Shown here in pieces: positions 4,880 to 7,774 of a stretch of DNA of 7,774 nt. Every line of letters begins with the position of its first letter. Position 1 is the stretch's first letter. The stretch spans positions 1 through 7,774 of the forward strand of contig JAVEEE010000422.1 in assembly GCA_030840615.1 (NCBI GenBank), read 5' to 3'. The position numbers and the translations under genes are program-made. The notes beneath the pieces are model-generated. The model searched no databases. It saw nothing but the letters and a program-made list of their open reading frames with translations, and was not told the origin of the DNA. This DNA is from Frankiaceae bacterium. GTDB lineage: Bacteria > Actinomycetota > Actinomycetes > JAFAQI01.

Positions 4880-6052
4880 TTACCGGTGACGAAGCTCCTT
4901 CTCTCGTAAGACGCGCGGCACGTCGTGCAGGCGTGCGGCCTGGCGGGTCAGATGGTCGCGCTCCGCGAGGTTGCTTGCTGTGCGGGCCGCGTCACTGTAG
5001 AGCCGAGCGGCGAGCGCGAGATCGCCGGTTCGTTCGCGGAGATATGCCTCGACGGCGGTCCGTCTCGGCACCGCAGCGTCGACTTGCTCGAGTGCGGCTA
5101 GCCCAGCGTGCGGGCCGACCGCCTCACCCACCGCGACCGCACGGTTCAGACGGACGACCGGGTTGTCGGTGAGCCGGTCGAGCTCGTCGTACCACTCGAC
5201 GATCTGCGCCCAGTCCGTCTCCTCCGCGGTTTGCGCGTCGGCGTGCAGCGCGGCGATCGCGGCCTGCGCCTGATATTCGCCGAGCCGGTCGTGGGCCAGC
5301 GCGATCTGCAGGATCGCGACCCCCTCGGCGATCAGTTCGCTGTCCCAGCGCGTCCGGTCCTGCTCAGCCAGTGGGACGAGGGCACCTTCGGGCGTCATAC
5401 GCGCAGCACGCCGGGCATGATGCAGCAGCATCAGCGCGTGCAGGCCGGCCGCCTCTTCACCGTCGGTCATCGACGTCAGTTGTCGGGTCAGGCGGATCGC
5501 CTCTTCGGCAAGGTCGACCTCCCCGCTGTAGCCCTCGTTGAAGACGAGGTAGAGCACCCGTAAGACGGTGGCCAGGTTTCCGGGCTCGTCGAAGCGCACA
5601 CCCGACACGGTGCGCTTCGCCCGGCTGATCCGCTGAGCCATGGTTGCCTCGGGAACCATGTAGGCGTCGGCGATCTGGCGGGTTGTCAGGCCGCCGACGG
5701 CGCGTAACGTGAGCGCCACTGCCGATCCCGGGGTCAGCGACGGGTGCGCGCAGAGGAAGTAGAGCTGCAGCGTGTCGTCGGTGTCAGTCGCCGGCCCCGG
5801 CTGTGGCTCCGCCTCGACCCGAGCCTCACGGGCTTGCCGCGCGCTCTCCGCCCTGGTCACATCCAGGAACCTTCGCCAGGCGACGGTGATCAACCAGCCC
5901 TTCGGATCGGCCGGCGGGTCGGTCGGCCAGCTCGCCAGGGCCCGGATCAGCGCTTCTTGCACGGCGTCCTCGGCCGTCGCGAAGTCGGCTCCGCGACGGA
6001 CGAGAACGCCGGTGACCGCGGGAATCAGCTCCCGCAGCGGGGTTTCGTTCAC
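4880..6052 (-). CDS. ECF42-type RNA polymerase sigma factor with C-terminal TPR-like domain
   Basis: Extracytoplasmic-function sigma factor that directs RNA polymerase to a small set of promoters. Domains in order over 390 residues: sigma region 2 (about 5-70, with AEDAVQEALIRAL and DPKGWLITVAWRRFLDVTR), a linker, the group signature DDTLQLYFLCAHPSL (92-106), sigma region 4 with helix-turn-helix (about 108-150, GGLTTRQIADAYMVPEATMAQRISRAKR), then a long C-terminal extension (about 165-390) with YLVFNEGYSGEVDLAEEAIRL, ALMLLHHARRAAR, DWAQIVEWYDELDRL and PVVRLNRAVAVGEA, helical and TPR-like. In ECF42 factors this extension is thought to replace a separate anti-sigma factor; none is encoded here. 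I chose GTG 6052 because it overlaps the DGPF stop as GTGA and fits family starts (xETPLRELIP); a start at 6100 in the same frame would lie inside the DGPF gene. The trigger is unknown. Confidence 0.93.
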   Translation of the reverse strand: MNETPLRELIPAVTGVLVRRGADFATAEDAVQEALIRALASWPTDPPADPKGWLITVAWRRFLDVTRAESARQAREARVEAEPQPGPATDTDDTLQLYFLCAHPSLTPGSAVALTLRAVGGLTTRQIADAYMVPEATMAQRISRAKRTVSGVRFDEPGNLATVLRVLYLVFNEGYSGEVDLAEEAIRLTRQLTSMTDGEEAAGLHALMLLHHARRAARMTPEGALVPLAEQDRTRWDSELIAEGVAILQIALAHDRLGEYQAQAAIAALHADAQTAEETDWAQIVEWYDELDRLTDNPVVRLNRAVAVGEAVGPHAGLAALEQVDAAVPRRTAVEAYLRERTGDLALAARLYSDAARTASNLAERDHLTRQAARLHDVPRVLREKELRHR

Positions 6053-6459
6053 TCGGTGACGGCCGGTGCCTCGGTCAAGAACGGGCGTAGCTCGAGCCAC
6101 TCGTAGATCGGCTTGCCGTCCGGGCCTGGCGCGGCGGAGAGCTCGCCGGCCAGTTCGACAGCTCGCTCATAGGTCTCCACGTCGATCACCATCCACCCGG
6201 CGATCACGTCCTTGGTCTCCGCGAACGGGCCGTCCGTGACCGGCGGCCGGTCCTCGCCGTCGTAGCGCACGAACGTGCCCTCCGGCGAAAGCGCCTGACC
6301 GTCCACGAACTCCCCGGTGCCTTCCAGCTTGGCCGCGAAGTCGTGCATGTACTGGATGTGCGCATCGACCTTGTCCGGCGCCCAGCGGTCCAGCGGCTCG
6401 AACTCAACGACGGGAGTCGGTCCGCCGCGGTAGTGCTTCAGTAGCAGGTACTTGGCCAT
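6049..6459 (-). CDS. YCII-related DGPF-domain protein, ECF42 partner
   Basis: A 136-residue protein of the YCII-related/DGPF family (dimeric ferredoxin-like fold). It begins MAKYLLLKHYRGG and carries the naming motif at 76-79 in PVTDGPFAETKDVIAGWMVIDV, then YERAVELAGELS and a typical end YEWLELRPF. DGPF genes are the hallmark neighbours and known targets of ECF42 sigma factors; their biochemical role is not established. ATG 6459 is selected because an excellent ribosome site, AAGGAG, lies seven bases upstream and the family starts exactly at MxKYLLL; the frame is open further upstream but codes for nothing recognisable there. It is the first gene of the operon, preceded by an ECF42-like promoter and overlapping the sigma factor gene by four bases. 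Confidence 0.94.
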   Translation of the reverse strand: MAKYLLLKHYRGGPTPVVEFEPLDRWAPDKVDAHIQYMHDFAAKLEGTGEFVDGQALSPEGTFVRYDGEDRPPVTDGPFAETKDVIAGWMVIDVETYERAVELAGELSAAPGPDGKPIYEWLELRPFLTEAPAVTE

Positions 6460-6510
6460 CAGGGTTCTCCTTCGATGCGGCGCGACCATTGTGGCCGCGT
6501 TCGCCCCGGG

Positions 6511-6537
6511 GACGGTGCCCGTCGCCGATTCTCGACA
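6511..6537 (-). promoter_or_regulatory. Candidate ECF42-dependent promoter of the DGPF-sigma operon
   Basis: On the minus strand TGTCGA (6537-6532) is followed by a 17-base spacer and CGTC (6514-6511), ending 51 bases before the DGPF start codon. TGTCGA at -35 with CG(A/T)C at -10 is the signature I recall for ECF42 factors from Streptomyces venezuelae. Match, spacing, strand and position in front of the cognate DGPF gene all agree, implying positive autoregulation. I found no second copy with this spacing in the other intergenic regions. Confidence 0.65.
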
Positions 6538-6706
6538 TGAGTCGCGAACAAAGTTTTCACGACCCGACGCCGTGCAGCCCGCTCTTGCAGGAATCGGGGC
6601 ATCCGGCCGGCGCCGGTCGAGGTAGCGCACGTGCTGAGCCGGCCGATCGCGCCAATTCGATAACGTCGATGCCAGAGTCTCGGGCGCGGTACTGTCATGG
6701 CAACGT
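6538..6706. other. Divergent intergenic region between the DGPF operon and the second VOC gene
   Basis: Together with the ECF42-type promoter and DGPF leader at 6460-6537, this forms a 247-base non-coding gap. It contains a comparatively A/T-rich patch around 6546-6561 (AACAAAGTTTTCAC) just upstream of the ECF42-type promoter and a possible plus-strand -10 (TACTGT) near its right end. Short open frames crossing it show no codon bias or recognisable product. I see no further gene, RNA or repeat. Confidence 0.5.
6690..6695 (+). promoter_or_regulatory. Candidate -10 element of the divergent VOC gene
   Basis: TACTGT (TAnnnT) lies eleven bases before ATG 6707 and would give a leader of only a few bases. 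No -35 hexamer is convincing. An ATG at 6697 just after it is out of frame with the VOC gene. Confidence 0.25.
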
Positions 6707-7057
6707 ATGGGCGTGGCGATGGAAGTTCTGTTCTCGGGGGTACCGGTACGCGAGTTCGACATCTCCCGCGACTGGTACGGCCGGCTCTTCGGACGGCCCG
6801 CCGACGTAGTCGCGCACGACCATGAAGTGATGTGGCGGGTGACGGACGGCGGCTGGCTGTACATCGTCAAGGACCCGGACCGCGCTGGCCGCAGCCTCGT
6901 CGCGATCTCGGTCGCCGACCTGGATGCCATCGTCGCCGACCTCACCCATCGCAACCTGAAGCCGGGGCCCATCGAGCGGGAGGGAGACGCCGCCCGCAAG
7001 TCAAAGCTCGAAGACCCAGATGGGAACGTGGTCGCACTGATCGAAGTCGTGGGCTGA
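6707..7057 (+). CDS. VOC superfamily (glyoxalase-like) protein, divergent from the ECF42 operon
   Basis: A 116-residue single-domain VOC protein: VLFSGVPVREFDISRDWYGRLFG as the first module (helix after the metal-ligand strand), VMWRVTDGGWLYIVKDP, then LVAISVADLDAIVADLTHRNL and the conserved C-terminal hairpin KLEDPDGNVVALIEVVG. The final Glu of ALIE is retained, but the histidine expected on the first strand is missing (Ser-Gly at 10-11), so it may bind a ligand without classical metal chemistry. The start is ATG 6707 or ATG 6719 (MEVLFSG); no good ribosome site distinguishes them, and the second fits homologous starts slightly better. It is transcribed away from the DGPF operon and converges on the kinase-like gene 46 bases downstream. 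Function and any link to the sigma factor are not shown. Confidence 0.88.
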   Translation: MGVAMEVLFSGVPVREFDISRDWYGRLFGRPADVVAHDHEVMWRVTDGGWLYIVKDPDRAGRSLVAISVADLDAIVADLTHRNLKPGPIEREGDAARKSKLEDPDGNVVALIEVVG

Positions 7058-7103
7058 CCGCGGCTGCCCCGGTGACTTGCTGCCGAACTGGCATCATCTC
7101 AGG

Positions 7104-7658
7104 TCAGATGAATCTGGCCGGCCACCGCTGCTGCATCCACTCCGGCCACGACGTGAAGCCCATAGGTGGAGGGTCGATCGGCTCAGTGCCAGTGAGTTCG
7201 CCGGGAGTCGGCACGTCGAACCGCTCGCTCCAGGAAATGAGTTCTTCGTCTGACATAGGCCACGTCGCGTGCGGCTCAGTGGACAGGCGGGCCTTGTGAC
7301 GTCTGCGCTGCTCGTCAAGAGTTATGGCGGCGTACCACATCACGACGGAGGCGCCGGCCTGCTCGCCGGCGTACCGCAGTGCAGATCGTTCGTCGCGGCT
7401 CCACAGGCCAAAGTCGAGCGCCACGTTGATACCGAGGGTCACAGCGCGGAGCGCAATCGAGATGAGTCGACCCTCGATCACGTCACTCGCTGATGATGGA
7501 TTGTCGGCACCGTAGAGCGCCTTGATCCACTCGTCCTTGGTCAGTCGAAGCGCGGCGTGGTCGGCCTCGAACTGACGGGCGGCAGTCGTCTTGCCGCAAC
7601 CCGGCAGGCCGACTGTCAGGAACAGCGTGGGCGTCGACATGGAGACCGATGATCCCAC
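7104..7658 (-). CDS. P-loop kinase-like protein (AAA_33 family)
   Basis: A 184-residue single-domain nucleotide-binding protein of the predicted-kinase AAA_33 group, related in fold to zeta-toxin, polynucleotide and small-molecule kinases. The Walker A motif GLPGCGKT is at 17-24; LTKDEW (39-44) matches the acceptor-binding segment of the family; VALDFGLWSRDER (79-91) is the second conserved strand and loop; the basic stretch DEQRRRHKARL is a likely lid. Target substrate is unknown. No antitoxin-like gene is visible beside it. Two starts are possible: GTG 7658 with AAAGG seven bases upstream, used here, or ATG 7640 (MSTPTLFLTVG), which agrees better with family N-termini. The frame is also open upstream to the right edge, but without convincing coding bias. 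It converges with the VOC gene. Confidence 0.88.
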   Translation of the reverse strand: MGSSVSMSTPTLFLTVGLPGCGKTTAARQFEADHAALRLTKDEWIKALYGADNPSSASDVIEGRLISIALRAVTLGINVALDFGLWSRDERSALRYAGEQAGASVVMWYAAITLDEQRRRHKARLSTEPHATWPMSDEELISWSERFDVPTPGELTGTEPIDPPPMGFTSWPEWMQQRWPARFI

Positions 7659-7774
7659 CGACTCGCCTTTGCTCGGCGGTGATCTCGGTGGCGTCGAGCC
7701 GTATCCGGCGAACCTGGTCGGTCGTCGTTGTGCGATGAGTTCGGCGGCGCGCAGTCGTCCAAGTGATCGTGAGT
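7659..7774. other. Unassigned right-edge segment
   Basis: These 116 bases lie upstream of the kinase-like gene. Several frames are open here on both strands, including a plus-strand frame beginning at ATG 7639 and the kinase frame itself, but none shows clear third-position G/C bias or a recognisable motif. The segment presumably holds the kinase promoter and perhaps the beginning or end of a neighbouring gene. Confidence 0.4.

Noticed and set aside
6460..6999. N-terminal extension of the DGPF frame to 6999
   Set aside because: The extension overlaps the divergent VOC gene, lacks homology, and the ATG at 6459 has a strong ribosome site and matches the family start.
7051..7069. GGGC/GCCC repeat after the second VOC gene as a terminator
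   Set aside because: Four-base stem with an eleven-base loop and no T-tract; too weak to call.
7634..7639. TGTCGA on the minus strand as a second ECF42 -35 site
   Set aside because: It lies inside the start of the kinase-like gene and no CGTC/CGAC follows at 16-18 bases; a chance match.
7639..7774. Possible plus-strand gene starting at ATG 7639 and leaving the window
   Set aside because: No ribosome site, weak third-position G/C preference and no recognisable motif in the 45 visible codons; it would also overlap the start of the kinase-like gene.

Overview
The window comes from a GC-rich genome with strong G/C preference at third codon positions, several GTG starts, and gene content typical of Actinomycetota: a homodimeric aceE, an AhpE-type peroxiredoxin, a DUF3052 protein, an ECF42 sigma factor with its DGPF partner, and a tRNA without an encoded CCA end. 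I cannot place it at genus level. No phage genes, insertion sequence, CRISPR array or rRNA is visible.

Left part (1-1964, minus strand): the N-terminal two thirds of aceE, the E1 subunit of pyruvate dehydrogenase, running off the left edge. Only 24 bases separate its ATG from that of a divergent gene. Two back-to-back -10-like hexamers share a central TA in this gap, and aceE has the spacing expected of a leaderless mRNA.

Middle part (1989-4471, plus strand): a YjbQ/UPF0047 protein, a membrane-anchored protein of unknown function, a DUF3052 protein, an AhpE-like peroxiredoxin, an eight-cysteine zinc-ribbon protein and tRNA-Val(UAC). The genes are packed with 2-4 base gaps or overlaps, except for a 136-base gap before DUF3052. 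As I recall, DUF3052 and ahpE divergent from aceE is also the arrangement in Mycobacterium tuberculosis, so this is probably conserved chromosomal core. YjbQ sits between aceE and that block.

Right part (4484-7774): past a small hairpin after the tRNA lies a minus-strand operon, DGPF/YCII protein -> ECF42 sigma factor -> VOC protein. The sigma factor start overlaps the DGPF stop by four bases. Upstream of the DGPF gene is TGTCGA-N17-CGTC, matching the promoter I recall for ECF42 factors, so the operon is probably autoregulated. A second VOC gene diverges from it, and convergent to that is a small P-loop kinase-like gene. The last ~115 bases cannot be assigned.

Nothing here is a clearly new system. 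The most testable signals are the shared-TA divergent promoter at aceE, the ECF42 autoregulatory promoter, the leaderless-type internal promoter before the operon's VOC gene, and the unrecognised four-knuckle zinc-ribbon protein behind ahpE.
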